From positions 359,008 to 423,007 of the forward strand of contig CAJNOP010000096.1 in the NCBI GenBank assembly GCA_905250075.1: a DNA stretch of 64,000 bases. Reading direction: 5' to 3'. Positions 21,913-33,728 of this stretch are shown piece by piece. The DNA is from Rotaria sp. Silwood1. Lineage: Eukaryota > Rotifera > Eurotatoria > Philodinida > Philodinidae. How positions within the stretch are numbered: the stretch's first letter is position 1; every line of letters starts with the position of its first letter. The notes beneath the pieces are model-generated. The model worked only from the letters and a program-made list of their open reading frames with translations, was not told the DNA's origin and did not search any database. The position numbers and the translations under genes were made by a program.

Positions 21913-24114
21913 AAAAGAAAAAATCTTTATCATTTCTTTTCTCATATTTTCGAGGTTCTTTATATATAGTTGAAGATGAGGGTGATATGATGGTAATGAA
22001 CGTTGTCCACTATTAACAGCACGTTCATAAAATGAAAGTGCTTCCGGGTAATTACCCATGAGCTCATACACCGTACCGATGCTGTTGTAGGAAAGAGCCA
22101 AATCAGGATGATTTGGAGGAAGAGATTTTTGTCGAATTTCAATGGCTTTTTCGAAAGACGAAAGTGCTTTCGTATACTCTCCCATTTCGGCATACGCCGA
22201 ACCGATGTTATTGTAGGAAAAAGCCAAATCAGGATGATCTGGAGGAAGAGTTCTTTGTCGAATTTCAAGTGCTTTTTCGTGATATAAAAGTTCTTTCGAA
22301 TTTTCGCCCATTCCACCATAAGTATTACCGATGTTATTGTAGGAAGAAGCCAATTCAGGATGATTTGGAGGAAGAGATTTTTGTCGGATTTCAAGTGCTT
22401 TTTGGTAATGCGAAAGTGCTTGCGAATATTCGCCTATGTTTTCGTACACCATACCGATGTTATTGTAGGAAGAAGCCAGTACAGGATCATCTGGACGAAG
22501 AGATTTTTGTCGTATTTCAAGTGCTTTTTCATGATATGTAAGTGCTTTCGAATACTCGCCCATGCTGTGATATACCAATCCGATGTTGTTGTAGGATCTA
22601 GTCATGCTAGGATGATTTGGACCAAGAAATTGTTGTCGAATTTCAAGTGATTTTTCATAATTTGCAATTGCTTCTCTGTATTCTCCTTTATCCCGTTTGG
22701 TCGATCCAATTTGATGATAAATACCCGCTTTTTCACGATCATTAGATGCTTGTTCAAGCATCATTTCGTAGACTTCTTCTGCCTTGCCCGAGTGGCCCAG
22801 TCTAATTAATATTAAACCTAATCGTTCCCATCCTTCACTGTCTGGAAAAGTTTCTTCTCTTATACGTTCAGTAAGTATGTGAAGTTCTGGATCGTGATCA
22901 CTGGTAAGCGTCAAGTCCACTTGCCAAAGACGACTATTTTCATCCATTTGCTTGACATCTCCGATGCGAAAAACTGTGTTCATGGAGAAGAGTACTTCAT
23001 CTTCTGTATCTTGATAGACACTAACGTCAGTAATTGAAGCAAAGGGTGTCGATGACTTCGAAGAATCAATCAACATAACAAAGAGAATCCCAACCCGATC
23101 AGGATTCGAAAGAGCACGACGAGCAAAATCAAGAGAAACATTTTCAACCTTGCTGGTGGATAAAAAGTTATGAAATGACATAAGTCCACCTTTTGTTTGC
23201 ATTATTTGTTCCAAATCTACCTTGGCCAAACCTTGACCTCGGTAGACACGGAATTCTTGGGTGGATTGCTGATTGCCGAATTGTTTTGTATGTAATTCTT
23301 CTATGTGTCGATAAAGATCACCGATGAAGAAGCCCATCTTTATAATCAAGTCGACATTCATTGTTCGGAGAGACTGATTCAGCATTGGATATAAGAAGCA
23401 CTCGTAGGTATACCACCAAATGGGTGTTTGATCTCGATATTCTCGTTTTAGTTTTTCGATATTGTCCAATTCATCATCATTTCCAATGAATATTTTACTA
23501 CAATAATCGAGAAATTCCTTGATATGTTGTTCTTCAAATTGAATTGTTAATAAAATCTCTTTCAAAATTTGTGTATACATAAACGAAGAATCTAACTGAT
23601 CTAAATTTTTCTTAGATGCATTACCACTTGTGGACACGTAACTAATCGGAGTATCGTTGCGCTCACATTCTTGAACTGCTTGCCTAAGAGATTTACAGAT
23701 ATGAGAGATTTCTGTGAAAACTCCGTTTATTTTGGACCATTTTTTGGTCCATTGTTCAGATGTTGACTTTTCATCACATAGAACATAAATAGAATCAAGA
23801 CAAGGCATATTATGAATCATTGGTAGTATGTTTTCACCAACATTACCAGTAACAATTAGGAATACCTTTCCATTTTCGACGTGATTGATGAAATTTGCAC
23901 AATTATCAGCATTGTTAAATGACTTAATGGTGTTAATTATACGTCGTAACTGTGCAACGACCTTTGGATAATGATTTTCCTTTACTTCGTCAATACTGGC
24001 GTCCAACCAGACAAGAACATAGTTTTGCATGATAAGATTATTAACTGGTAGTTGTAATCTTCTTGCAGTTTCTGACAGAAATGGCGTAGATGTATTGCCA
24101 CGTTTGTGTGTCAT
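21856..24114 (-). CDS. Arginine-type ADP-ribosyltransferase with kinesin-light-chain TPR repeats
   Basis: Single frame of 752 residues, ATG at 24114. Residues about 30-165 form an N-terminal alpha/beta domain of unknown function (YVLVWLDAS, VFLIVTGNVGEN, SIYVLCDE). Residues about 230-400 are an ADP-ribosyltransferase domain of the R-S-ExE class: VYRGQG (R292), FLSTS (319-321) and EDE (E371, E373), the residues that bind NAD+ and direct transfer to arginine in this family. From about 430 to 735 come six kinesin-light-chain-type TPRs of 42 residues (SYNNIGLVY..GEYSKAL..EKALEIRQ). This N-domain/ART/TPR layout is known as an expanded family in bdelloids. Targets are unknown. The C-terminal tail (about SFSGVTGGGAWGGSVPSLIS) comes from a MITE, so the native end was probably near ENMRKEM. 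Confidence 0.88.
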   Translation of the reverse strand: MTHKRGNTSTPFLSETARRLQLPVNNLIMQNYVLVWLDASIDEVKENHYPKVVAQLRRIINTIKSFNNADNCANFINHVENGKVFLIVTGNVGENILPMIHNMPCLDSIYVLCDEKSTSEQWTKKWSKINGVFTEISHICKSLRQAVQECERNDTPISYVSTSGNASKKNLDQLDSSFMYTQILKEILLTIQFEEQHIKEFLDYCSKIFIGNDDELDNIEKLKREYRDQTPIWWYTYECFLYPMLNQSLRTMNVDLIIKMGFFIGDLYRHIEELHTKQFGNQQSTQEFRVYRGQGLAKVDLEQIMQTKGGLMSFHNFLSTSKVENVSLDFARRALSNPDRVGILFVMLIDSSKSSTPFASITDVSVYQDTEDEVLFSMNTVFRIGDVKQMDENSRLWQVDLTLTSDHDPELHILTERIREETFPDSEGWERLGLILIRLGHSGKAEEVYEMMLEQASNDREKAGIYHQIGSTKRDKGEYREAIANYEKSLEIRQQFLGPNHPSMTRSYNNIGLVYHSMGEYSKALTYHEKALEIRQKSLRPDDPVLASSYNNIGMVYENIGEYSQALSHYQKALEIRQKSLPPNHPELASSYNNIGNTYGGMGENSKELLYHEKALEIRQRTLPPDHPDLAFSYNNIGSAYAEMGEYTKALSSFEKAIEIRQKSLPPNHPDLALSYNSIGTVYELMGNYPEALSFYERAVNSGQRSLPSYHPHLQLYIKNLENMRKEMIKIFSFSGVTGGGAWGGSVPSLIS

Positions 24115-24695
24115 TCAAATATTTCGGAGCAATAGTTTTGTTTGTCGACGATAAAAAACATTGATATTTATGAGATTGTTCTTCTATGGAACGATTCTTT
24201 TACCTAGATTCACTTTTGTGTGCTATAATGTATACATAAATGTAATAGTTTCCTCCCAAAGATTACTATTATCTGATTCAAAATAAAAGGCAGATTACCA
24301 TTTTTTGAATAACTTTTGATAGGATGAAGATAGAGAGCTGCGTTCTTCACCATTCGAAAGAATGATACCCTGGCCATCGATCGATATAGAACTCATTAAG
24401 ACGAACGATGCTTTTTATTGTGTACTCAAAAAGTGAGTACACTATAGAATCGGTCAGTGTGACCGGCCGTTTACACGATAACTTTTGAAAGGAGAGTCCG
24501 ATCACGATGGAATTTTCTACACAGTTTCGTCTCATCAATATATCGGTCGAGTTCGAAGATGATAATGATTCGTCGAGCCATTGCTGAGTGATCGGAAAAA
24601 GAGTCATTATTCCATATGCTTTTCTATGCAAACAATGAACTATCCCACTTTTCGTAAAAAACTTTTCCTCTCATAATCAAACAAAACTCCAACTA
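24115..24695. other. Upstream region of the ART-TPR gene
   Basis: No gene recognised. A short dyad GTGTACTC and GAGTACAC lies at about 24420-24444. The minus-strand frame at 24347-24631 shows no domain. Confidence 0.35.
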
Positions 24696-24744
24696 TTATA
24701 TACCATTCGATAGAGAATTTCACGAGCTACAAAATGGTATATAA
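24696..24744. repeat. Hairpin motif with perfect 12 bp outer stem
   Basis: TTATATACCATT and AATGGTATATAA are perfect complements around CGATAGAG...GAGCTAC. It matches the motif at 12514 and 12888 and, in part, at 37884, so it is a dispersed structured element rather than a chance dyad. Confidence 0.6.
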
Positions 24745-24854
24745 AACATTAAGAAACAAGAAGGCTAAGTCACCTATTGCAAAGATACTTAAACGGAAAT
24801 TGGTTCTGTTTTGTCCATGTTCCAATTGATCGAAAAGTAAAGCTCCATCTTCCG

Positions 24855-25052
24855 ATCATAGAGACGATAGTTCGAGGTTGTCTAGGGCGAAGAACTTGAA
24901 TCTGAGCTTCATTTGCCTCGAAGTTCTATTGGTTGAGCAGTAACCAATAGAAATCAAGTTTCTGAGGGTGATTCAAGACGAAGAGTTTAAATCTGAGCTA
25001 TGGTTGCTCCAAAACCCTATTGGTTGAGCAGTAACCGATACAAATCTAGTTT
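24855..25052. repeat. Tandem duplication of about 107 bp
   Basis: Two diverged copies share GGCGAAGAACTTGAATCTGA / GACGAAGAGTTTAAATCTGA and CTATTGGTTGAGCAGTAACC. The second copy follows the first directly. Confidence 0.65.
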
Positions 25053-26772
25053 TAATAGAAGGAGCTCGCTAGGATAATTTTGATGCCTACACGTCCTAGG
25101 ATGACTCATCTGTCCAGTTCACTTTTTGAAGTACACATAACACTCGGATTTGAATCCGATGTTTCCACATTTTTTCGCGACAAAATTAACATTTGTGTTT
25201 TTTAAGCATACTTAGAATAAGAGATTGAGAGATAATGAAATATGCGCTAATTTTATAGCGAAAAAAGGGTGATTTGAGCTACATTTTGACATAATTTGAG
25301 TTGAGTTTATTGTGAAAATTGATGAAAATACTCAACGAAAAAAGTATTGATCCAAAGATACCTATAAAAAAAGCATCTGTCGTCTGAATGAGTTATAGGC
25401 TGTATCACTCTCATTGGATGTTTCTTTGAATAGCAGCTGCTAGAGTTGCTCGACTTTTCAGACTCATCTCACCCATGTTCAGCAGCAATTTGCCCATTCG
25501 TGACCATCCTGCTCCATCGATCTTCTCTAACATGCGTTTAGTAAGAGCACACTATTGCGGATCATTATTAATCATCAGAGTCAGATGGGAGTACGAACAG
25601 ATGCTCGCGGAGACTTGCTTGCTAGGATAAATCTCGCCCGAACAGTAGCTCCCTAGGACACTTGATCGCAAAACAGACTGCAACAGTAAGCCGATTTCCA
25701 AAAACGTAATTTTCAGAAATTATAGATCTGATTGAAAACGACAGGTCACACTTGGGGACCTTCTCTTGTAAATGTAGATTGGAAAAGAGTTCCAATGGAA
25801 ATATTTCATCGTTTAGCTTTGTACTCTGTCATCGTCGTGTTCAATCGAATCGATTTACATGCTTGAAAAATAAGCCAAAGTGAATTGAACTGATTTCAGT
25901 TTTTAAAAAGTCATGCGAACCGGTTCGAAGTACGATTTTTCGTTTTGACAATTGAATATGAGATACAAGATATTCAATATCTGAAGACATATGTCGGGTT
26001 TGGCATGCGTGAATGTAGCTAATCAAGGCGTCATTGCTGCCATGATTAGTTTTCGCAGTTCTGTGTCAGGTAAAGTTATGGTCAAAATCGGATTGATATA
26101 ATGGTCTTTATTATATGCATCGACCTCACAGAAATATTGTCAATTCAAAAAATATCCTCTAAAAATATACCTTCGTAAGCTTAGCTACTTAGAAATAATA
26201 TCAGTCAATCTTTCACACTATCCGTGCTGACTGCGTCATATGTGTATGCGATTTTGGGTGAACCGACTGTTGGCTTCGATGTATTGCAACCCATCTTATG
26301 CGTAATGTGGAAAGTTATGTGCGTTGTCAAAGTAAAACCATGAATGAATGAACACTATTCAACAAGAAAGCTCCTCTATTTATACGAAAATTTTTCTTAT
26401 TGATTTTTCTTTCTCAATCGCCAATTTCTGTTTGTTTTTGACGCTAAAGGGTGTTGCCAGCTCCATGTGATTCGATTCTGTTGTTTTTCGCTGTTAACTG
26501 TGAATGAGGTCTGTATAATTACAGTGCAGGTTTGTGTAGCTATATCCAAACAAGTTTCGTCGCAACCAAACAGGCAACGATGATTCAACTGATGAATATT
26601 GCCTACGCAAACGCAAACGTTTTCTTCGCGACAAATCGCAAAATTGAATGACAACATTAACAAAAACAAAAACGGACACCAATGCGTTGCTATAACTTGT
26701 GTTGTGTTTGCATCTATGTCTGCGTAATGATCTTCAAATTGTGTCACTTGAATTGAGTCAACAAACACGACA
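25053..26772. other. Intergenic stretch, possible TPR relic
   Basis: No intact gene. At about 25420-25540 the minus strand reads AGWSRMGKLLLNMGEMSLKS between stops, vaguely like the pre-TPR segment of ART-TPR proteins. This is weak and may be chance. The minus-strand frame at 26397-26760 has no domain and runs into the array. Confidence 0.3.
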
Positions 26773-27033
26773 GGGTGGGGTGTGGATGTGGGTGCGGGTG
26801 TGAGTGTGGGTGGGGTGTGGGTGAGTGTGGGCGTGGGTGTGGGTGGGTGGGGGTGTGGTTGTGGGTGTGGATGGGTGTGGGTGTGGGGTGTGGATGTGGA
26901 TGTGTGGATGGGTGTGGGTGTGAATGTGGATGTGCGTGTAATCTTGATGGACACTCTCACCCGCACTCACATCCACACCCACACCGACACCCACACTCAC
27001 ACTCCACATTCCCACACTTCACACCCACACCCT
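26773..27033. repeat. Telomere-like inverted array 5
   Basis: TGTGGG repeats at 26773-26938, a core near GTAATCTTGATGGACACTCT, then CCCACA-type repeats to 27033. Both arms contain many one-base variants. Confidence 0.85.
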
Positions 27034-27249
27034 CTCTAATAGAAATAGTTACTTCGTTATTAAAACTCATATTATGTTATTTATAATCAAATTTTGCATT
27101 GGAAACTCGACTAGAAAAACACTTCAGATATGCTAATCAATATTTGATTTTGTGCTGTTTGGATAAATGTCATCATCACCCTACTTATTGTATTAAAATT
27201 TGTAGAAAGTAGAATTGTCTTTCGTGACGAATAACTTTCAAGTTTATTT

Positions 27250-27841
27250 AATCTTAAAAAAATTATATTACTGTCGGAATTTTTATAGAAGGCAGGTGGA
27301 AGAAAGATTTATAACTTTTGAATGGAAGGTCATAGCGACCTGCGCTTTTCAGCATTCAATAGATGACAGTCTGTGGCACATGTATATGTGTGAAAATGGT
27401 CTCCCGAAGCACATTTTCAGGCCAGTTTTAATCGACGAAATTAAGAGCAAATTTGCGAATTGTTTCGAGGGAATTTTTTAGCTAGGTTTGCACCCTGACA
27501 TGTCCTCTTCACATTGGTATCTAAGCAATTTCTAGACTTCGCTTCCTTGAAACACTAGAGGTCCTTTAAGAGAGCAATTACATGTAAGACACTTTTCGCT
27601 GAAAAGCGAAAAAGTATTCAGAATATAGGTTTTTGACTATGCAAATCAACATGAAAGAGTATATTCTCTTTAAAATATAGGGCTTAAAATGTTTTATCTC
27701 TCTCTGTGCATGAGCATGCCACTGTGTAACGCCAGGATGATGAAAAGGAAAGGAAGAAAATATATCTGCATGTACGTGAAAATTCTCTTGGTTATTTTTC
27801 TTTCTTTTTTTTCGAAATATATACACTATCTATTTTAGATA
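27250..27841 (+). repeat. Dispersed repeat of about 590 bp, copy A
   Basis: About 90-95% similar by eye to 37999-38600 in opposite orientation. It contains an internal dyad CTTTTCGCTGAAAAGCGAAA and ends with TATCTATTTTAGATA. A conceptual frame (NFYRRQVEERFITFEWKVIA) is open in this copy but stopped in the other, so it is probably not protein-coding. It ends 16 bp before the PARP start codon and so supplies that gene's immediate upstream DNA. Confidence 0.8.
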
Positions 27842-27856
27842 ACTTATTTATTCATA

Positions 27857-28903
27857 ATGCCGAAAGGTTATGAGTTTTCGCAAGAAGTAAAACAATTAAT
27901 GTTTCATATTATTAATTTTGTTGAAAGTGAGAAAAGTGGTCCAGTGATTCCTCTCTACAATGTAAACGATCATCTTGTTAAAATGTTAAATATTTCTGAA
28001 NNNNNNNNNNNNNNNNNNNNNNNNNNNNNNNNNNNNNNNNNNNNNNNNNNNNNNNNNNNNNNNNNNNNNNNNNNNNNNNNNNNNNNNNNNNNNNNNNNNN
28101 AAGTAATTGATATATTCTCATTAAATTCTAATGATATCCAGAGTGGAGTAGGATGTGAATGTAGATCTAATGGTAACGGGTACATACACGCAAATGACTT
28201 TCTGTGCTTTATGATGATTTATAAGACAAGAAAAATGTAATAAACCTCTTGTTCGTCTATTTTTAGAACATGCTGTAAAGTCACTTATTTATAAACCACC
28301 CTCAACATGGGAACCAACAAAAGGAAATCAAAGGCGTTTTCAGCTACAGATCACAACAGATGAATATAAATCTATCTCCGAGAAGTTTGGTCAAGATATG
28401 AATGGGACATCTACAAAAATAATACGAATAGAACGAATTCAAAATGAAGCATGGTATATTCAATACTTGGTACACAGTCGGGAGTTTCAAACACGCATTA
28501 ACGAAATTAATGAAAAACATTTATATCATGGATGTCCTGAAGAGTCAGCTAATAAAATTATAGAAAGTTGGTTCAATAGAAGTTTCGCTGGAGTTAATGG
28601 TACAATCAATTTTTTCTCATTTTTCGATCTGTATCGATTTCATTTTTGTTTTTAGGAGTAGTATATGGTGTCGGTGTTTATTTTTCATCCAATGCTACAT
28701 ATAGTCACCATTATGCAACACCAAATGGGCGAGGAGAACGCAATATGTTTTTAGCGCGTGTCCTTGTTGGAAAAACGGTACTAGGTAATAGTTTAATGAA
28801 ATCTCCACCTGATGGATATGATTCGACTACAGATAATAACCATATATTTGTTACGTATCACGATGCTCAGGCCTATGCCGAATACTTGATTACTTATAAA
28901 TAA
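27857..28903 (+). CDS. PARP-domain ADP-ribosyltransferase, PARP14-like, containing a gap
   Basis: The start Met at 27857 opens MPKGYEFSQEV. A 100 N gap (28001-28100) cuts the N-terminal part. After an AG at about 28265 the frame reads HAVKSLIYKPPSTWEP, FQLQITTDEYKSISEKF and IIRIERIQNEAWYIQYL, the WWE/PARP-linker style found in PARP10/14-like enzymes. The catalytic domain follows: EKHLYHGCPEESANKII (NAD-binding His), a 56 bp GT-AG intron (28600-28655), GVGVYFSS (Tyr), MFLARVLVGKTVLG, then AEYLITYK at the C-terminus. The end resembles the mono-ADP-ribosylating class that lacks the polymer-forming Glu. That is an inference from similarity, not an alignment. It should modify proteins or nucleic acids using NAD+. 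The donor of the first intron is uncertain. Confidence 0.82.
28001..28100. other. Assembly gap of 100 N
   Basis: Exactly 100 N inside the PARP-like gene. Coding sequence is open on both sides, so some exon sequence is likely missing. Confidence 0.97.
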
Positions 28904-29156
28904 AACTAAATGAATGTATTGTTTTATCGGCACTCGATACTATATTTGAATATATGATGGATTCTACTACCTTTACTTATCATAGATAACTATAAATTTT
29001 TGACAATCGAATCTGAGATCAAGCATACTTTTATCAAAAGTTCATTTGTGACAAGAGAATTAACAGATGCCTACGCTCTATCCATGTGAATAGATCAGTC
29101 CATTATGATCAAGTAGATGATCAGAGAACTTACTACGCTGCCCTATTAGCATAGGA

Positions 29157-29347
29157 AGGGTGTGGGTGGGTGTGGGTGTGGGTGGGTGTGGGTGTGAGTG
29201 TGGGTGTGGGTGAGTGTGAGTGTGGGTGTGAGTGTGGGTGTGAGCGTGAGTGTGGATATCATTCTTTTCCTCACATCGACACCCATACCCGCCCACACCC
29301 ACACCCCACACCCACCCACACCCACACCCCCACATCGACCCACACCA
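29157..29347. repeat. Telomere-like inverted array 6
   Basis: TGTGGG/TGTGAG repeats at 29157-29255, a core with ATATCATTCTTTTCCTCACA then TCGACACCC, and CCCACA-type repeats to 29347. Confidence 0.85.
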
Positions 29348-29582
29348 GGGTAGCCAGATCAAAAACTTAAAAAACAGAAATTTTTTTTTCGAAATCAGAA
29401 AACGATCAGAAATTTTTCTGGCAAAATCAGAAAATAATCAGAAAAGGTGATTTTTTGCAAACTGGTGTCCATTACGTTAAAATGACGTCACAAAATGCTC
29501 TCTTTGGTTTCTATTTATGACTCGCACATTATTTTCAAAGATAATTCACAATAAAGAAAGACAATACAAAGAATATATAGTT

Positions 29583-29704
29583 TAGATCATACGAAATAAT
29601 AAAGAACACTTAGAGTCGGACTCTTTTCCACTATATTCAAAATTTGTCCTCAAAACCGGTATAGAAACAAGCTGCATATGTAGTATCCATGCTCCGAGCT
29701 CCTG
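29583..29704 (-). CDS. Candidate orphan exon, unknown gene
   Basis: On the minus strand a strong acceptor TTTTTGCAG is followed by an open frame ELGAWILHMQLVSIPVLRTN to a stop at 29582-29584. It could be the last exon of the decayed gene at 29.9-31.3 kb, with array 7 sitting in the intron. No domain recognised. Confidence 0.3.
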
Positions 29705-29763
29705 CAAAAAGAGAAAAAGGTTAAATAATATCAATTCGTTATTTTTATTCATATTTCTCGTTT

Positions 29764-29988
29764 GGGTGGGTGTGGGTGTGGGTGTGGATGGGTGTGGATG
29801 TGGATGTGGATGTGGATGTGGGTGTGGGCGTGGGTGTGGGTGTGGGCGTGGGTGTGGGTGTGGGTGTGGGTGTGGATGTGGGTGTGGGTGTGGGTGTGGG
29901 TGTGGGTGCAGGTGTGGGTGTGGATATGTGTGTGTGGGTGAGTGTGAGAGTGTATCTCTAATCATACCCACACCCACACCCCTACAAT
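29764..29988. repeat. Telomere-like inverted array 7
   Basis: The most regular array: TGTGGG with few variants at 29764-29950, a core GAGTGTATCTCTAATCATAC, then a short C-rich arm (CCCACACCCACACCCCT) to 29988. The arms are strongly unequal. Confidence 0.88.
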
Positions 29989-30049
29989 AGTATGTTAGGC
30001 TGAAAGTATTAAACATTTAGTTGAGGATGCAGGGAATCACAATGGCAAG

Positions 30050-31300
30050 CATTACTTGTAAATTGAATCATTATTTCCTTCAATATCATCTCGTTCAAGA
30101 ATTTTTGCATAAACCAACACGAATAGCAACTGATTTTGTTTCAAGTCATTCAAAACAAGTCCTTTTTCACAATCTTTTGAATAGATCTTCTTTGGATACG
30201 AGTTTTAGTGTCTGTAATTCCAGTTGAAACTACATTCATAGGTTTCATTACTGAAGTGAATTTGCTTTGAAGCTCACGAATAAAACTAATGAGTTCCTTT
30301 GTTGACGTGTTGATTAATCTTGCTTTAATTTGCCTGCATAACCTTCGATAGCTATACAGTTGAAAAGAGTTACAAATATTGATTTAAATCAGTACTTTGT
30401 AATTCTTATTTAATACAAGCTAGAAACTGTGTGCTACATGTGAAGATTAATAGAGTTTTGGATTAATATTTGAAGAAACTACATCTATGAGCAAGAACAA
30501 ATTGCCTATCGTAGTTATCACACATCTCCGATGCTTAAGCTTGATGTAATTCGAGAATATTATAATTTGGATGTTCAAATAATTGTTTATAAATATTTCT
30601 TAATTTTTGTATTTGTTTTTAACTATTGCACAAGTTGAATCCACAATTGATGCTAATAGACAAGATTAGAAGTGCATCTTTCGCAAGCATGTACTGTTTC
30701 AAGTAGTACACCCTTTTAAAAGGATTTCTAAATACAACATCTCTTGATTTCAGATAATCAATATTAGCGATATTTTTTGATAAAAGAAGACCTTGTAAAG
30801 ATTTCGATTCATAATTCTTGTTTAATTCATCGAGAGTGTATTGATCCATAAGTGTACAATACACACATCCTAATTCAATTTCGATTATTTGGTTTTTGCA
30901 TGTAGAAAATCCGAAGTAAACTCATATATTCATTTCAAAATCTGAAGTATCGTCCATTAATAATACAAAGTAAAGGTCTATTGAACGATGCTTTGATTCG
31001 GATTCAAGTTTATTTAGATCCTTATCCTTATCTTCTGGAGAAAGATATTCCTGGGTAAGTTGTAAAAAAATCTGTTCTTGATGCTCGAGAGTCAACTAAG
31101 TATTGATTTTGTAAGCATCAAACATAATAATCACTAGAAGTTGTTCATTCTCCAACAATTTCATAAGTTTTTCGAATATTTAGAGCAAGCTGGTTAACCT
31201 CTTTCCATTGAAACAATTGTTTACTACTCACTTCAAGTATTTTGATCAGTCTCGCTTGGAGACCAAAAATAAATATTCTTTCTTTTTTGCACAAAACATC
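30050..31300 (-). pseudogene. Decayed protein gene of unknown family
   Basis: Minus-strand reading shows long protein-like stretches broken by stops and slips. From right to left: RLIKILEVSSKQLFQWKEVN, then HQEQIFLQLTQEYLSPEDKD through RSIDLYFVLLMDDTSDFEMN, a stop, then CTLMDQYTLDELNKNYESKS to a stop at 30619. Further left come KELISFIRELQSKFTSVMKP and RIQRRSIQKIVKKDLF. Composition and continuity suggest one former large gene rather than chance. No family was recognised. Confidence 0.5.
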
Positions 31301-31327
31301 TGAAGAAATCTAGGAATGGATGGTGTA

Positions 31328-31382
31328 GAGATGTTATCTCACAGCTGTACATCGCGCACACCTATACCCATATCCACATCCT
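31328..31382. repeat. Short degenerate telomere-like inverted unit
   Basis: GGTGTAGAGATG, then an AT-rich core with TCTCACAGCTGTACATCGCG, then CACACCTATACCCATATCCA. Same layout and GTGTAGA core start as array 9, with almost no repeats left in the G arm. Confidence 0.5.
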
Positions 31383-32695
31383 CTATAGTGTATGTATAAT
31401 ACAAGTTTTGATACAACTATTCTTATGTCTATATTTCTTTTACCTTTGACGGACTAAAAAATACATTATTATTTTACCTATTATATGATTAATAATAGCA
31501 CTCATCTGGACTGAATGGATAACAACTATTATAAAGAAGTTGAATTTCTTCTTTTTAAGCTAACATAAATAAATTGATTTTTATGAAAGAGCGATAGTAT
31601 ATTTAACTAGAAATCTTCAATAAAACACAACAAAGTACTACAAATATATATGACTACTTCATACAGATTTAATTCTTATATATGATCAAATTGTGATGCA
31701 TAAAAAAAATTTCTTTCTCTTTTTTCTCTATAATCATGTTTTTTTCTTTGAATACCAAATTACAAAAATGTTTCCTATGAAATATACATCAGTGTAGTAC
31801 TTGTTAGTGCTCTTCTTTGCTTCATAACTTTGTGAAGCTGACGAGAATAATTATTATCTCAATTCCTAAATTCGTACTTTGGAAGTTCTCGGGTATAGAA
31901 ACGGATGTGACTGAGTGTTACTATGGTTGTTAATGAAAGTATTACTTGGTATAGATTTGTATGAGTTTCACACCATGCTTCATCAATCCACATTCACACA
32001 CTCATACACAATTCAAGAATGAAAACATTTAGGAAAGTTTTTCGAATGACGTTTGATTGAAGCATTACTATCAAACATTTTCAGAGATCGAAAATACTAT
32101 TCATAGTTTTATCTTGAATGTCAGGTGTTTTTTTCATACGGTAATGATGCATCGATGATGCTCGATGTAAAAAAACATGCAAATACTTTGTATCTAAGGA
32201 AAAAATAAAAATGCGATTTATGTTACAACTATATCATATTAAATGCATGCTTATTCATTGATGTTTGAAAGATATTGTATTTACAAGACAAGAGATAAAA
32301 ATAAAATAAAATATTCTGTGTATTTTGTAAATTTTCTCCATATGGTAACAAATCAATTACACCAGTTAGCTATAATCTAATCAAGAGAGATTCAACTATA
32401 GTGTCTGTCATATCTTCCTTATCTATCTTAGTCTTATGCTTCAACTATTATCAATTTTTCTTTACTCTATGTAAAATATCATTTTTCAAAATATCTAAGT
32501 AAATGATATTCAAATATGCACAAATCGATCGACTAGATCATGACATTTAAACTGATCCCATATTTTTTTTCTTATCATTTTGATTAAAAAGAAAAGTAAG
32601 GTTTATATAATTCAAAAGCCGCGAGTCACTTGCAATAGAGGGAATACAAGTGGAAACAATCAAAACAATTATTTTATTGAGGTTACAATACGAAA
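31383..32695. other. AT-rich intergenic stretch
   Basis: No gene recognised. A very degenerate G-to-C telomere-like unit may lie at 31890-32010. The last 100 bp are the promoter side of the gene at 32696. Confidence 0.4.
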
Positions 32696-33728
32696 ATGAA
32701 ACTAGTATTTGTCATATTAATTATTACCCTACTCATGTTTGATACTATTCAAGCAGCTTGTCGCAAAAAAGAATTACCGAGTCTAAATGCAAGTAATTTA
32801 TTTCTTGAAACCAAATAAAAAAAAGATACTCGAAAAATATTTTCATAATTATAGAAAACTGTGGATCATCTGACGGTAAACTACGTAAATTTAATGATGA
32901 ATGGAAAACAAAAGATTGTTACAAATGTACATGCAGCAAAAGTGGAATCAATTGTTGCACGTGAGTATTTTAATTGGCTTCTCATTTCAGAATCTTTATT
33001 AGAAAGTTCATGATATAATAAAAAAAAAAACATTTTTCGTCTTGTCTCTACGTAGTTAATTTTCCTTTTCACTATATACTACAATAACAAGATCTCTGAT
33101 GATTGAATGATATTTTGTATTGTGAAATGAATGTATGCTCTAAGTGCATATGAATAACTTGATAATATTTGAAATCATGATAGCTTTGATTTAAAAAAAT
33201 TAGTTTACAAAATCAATGTATATTTCGAGCTTTTAGAGGATTGACTAGTTTTAAGTTGTATAAAAAATATATCTATTCGTCAAAAGAACGCATATTCATC
33301 ATCATCCTATATAAATTCACATGATATTCATTCATTAAAATAAGACCATTTTGAACATTAACAGATATTTTCTTTCCATAATTCACGAACCTAAAACCTG
33401 AATTAAGATACTTTAGATCGATGATGCTAATTTCTTTTAACTATTTGATGAATTTCACTTTATTATGAGAAATTCAGATAAAACTCAACCACATGATCCA
33501 AACAGTCCTTTTTTTATAAAGTTGGTTACATGCTTTAAAAGATCGATAGGCATATCAATAAATCAATGAATATTTATTATTTTTTTTCATTATAGATTGA
33601 TCTCATTTCCAACTGCATATGACAAAAAGAATTGTAAAGCGGTTCTGAATAAACGTCTTTGCCAATATGATGTTGTTAGAAAAGATAATAAAAGTGTAAA
33701 ATGCCCGGTTTTGGGAGCTACTGGCTGA
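32696..33728 (+). CDS. Beta-microseminoprotein-like secreted cysteine-rich protein
   Basis: Three exons (32696-32792, 32855-32960, 33596-33728) joined by GT-AG introns of 62 and 635 bp give 111 residues. Residues 1-21 are a signal peptide (MKLVFVILIITLLMFDTIQA). The mature part has ten cysteines, as in the microseminoprotein (PSP94/MSMB) family, with the family landmarks WKTKDCYKCTCSKSGINCC, then P-x-x-Y-D, then QYDVVRKDNKSVKC. Human MSMB is a similar size, with the same central W-x-x-x-x-C-x-x-C-x-C pattern. The rotifer role is unknown, and vertebrate members are abundant secretory proteins. All splice junctions keep frame and cysteine spacing, so the model is strong. Confidence 0.85.
32961..33595 (+). 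other. Long intron 2 of the microseminoprotein-like gene
   Basis: Starts GTGAGTATTT and ends ATTATAG. At 635 bp it is by far the longest intron in a model here. No nested gene seen; AT-rich. Confidence 0.7.

Noticed and set aside
27250..27481. 88-codon ORF in the dispersed repeat
   Set aside because: The inverted copy at 38.5 kb has a stop in the same frame and indels, so coding constraint is not evident.
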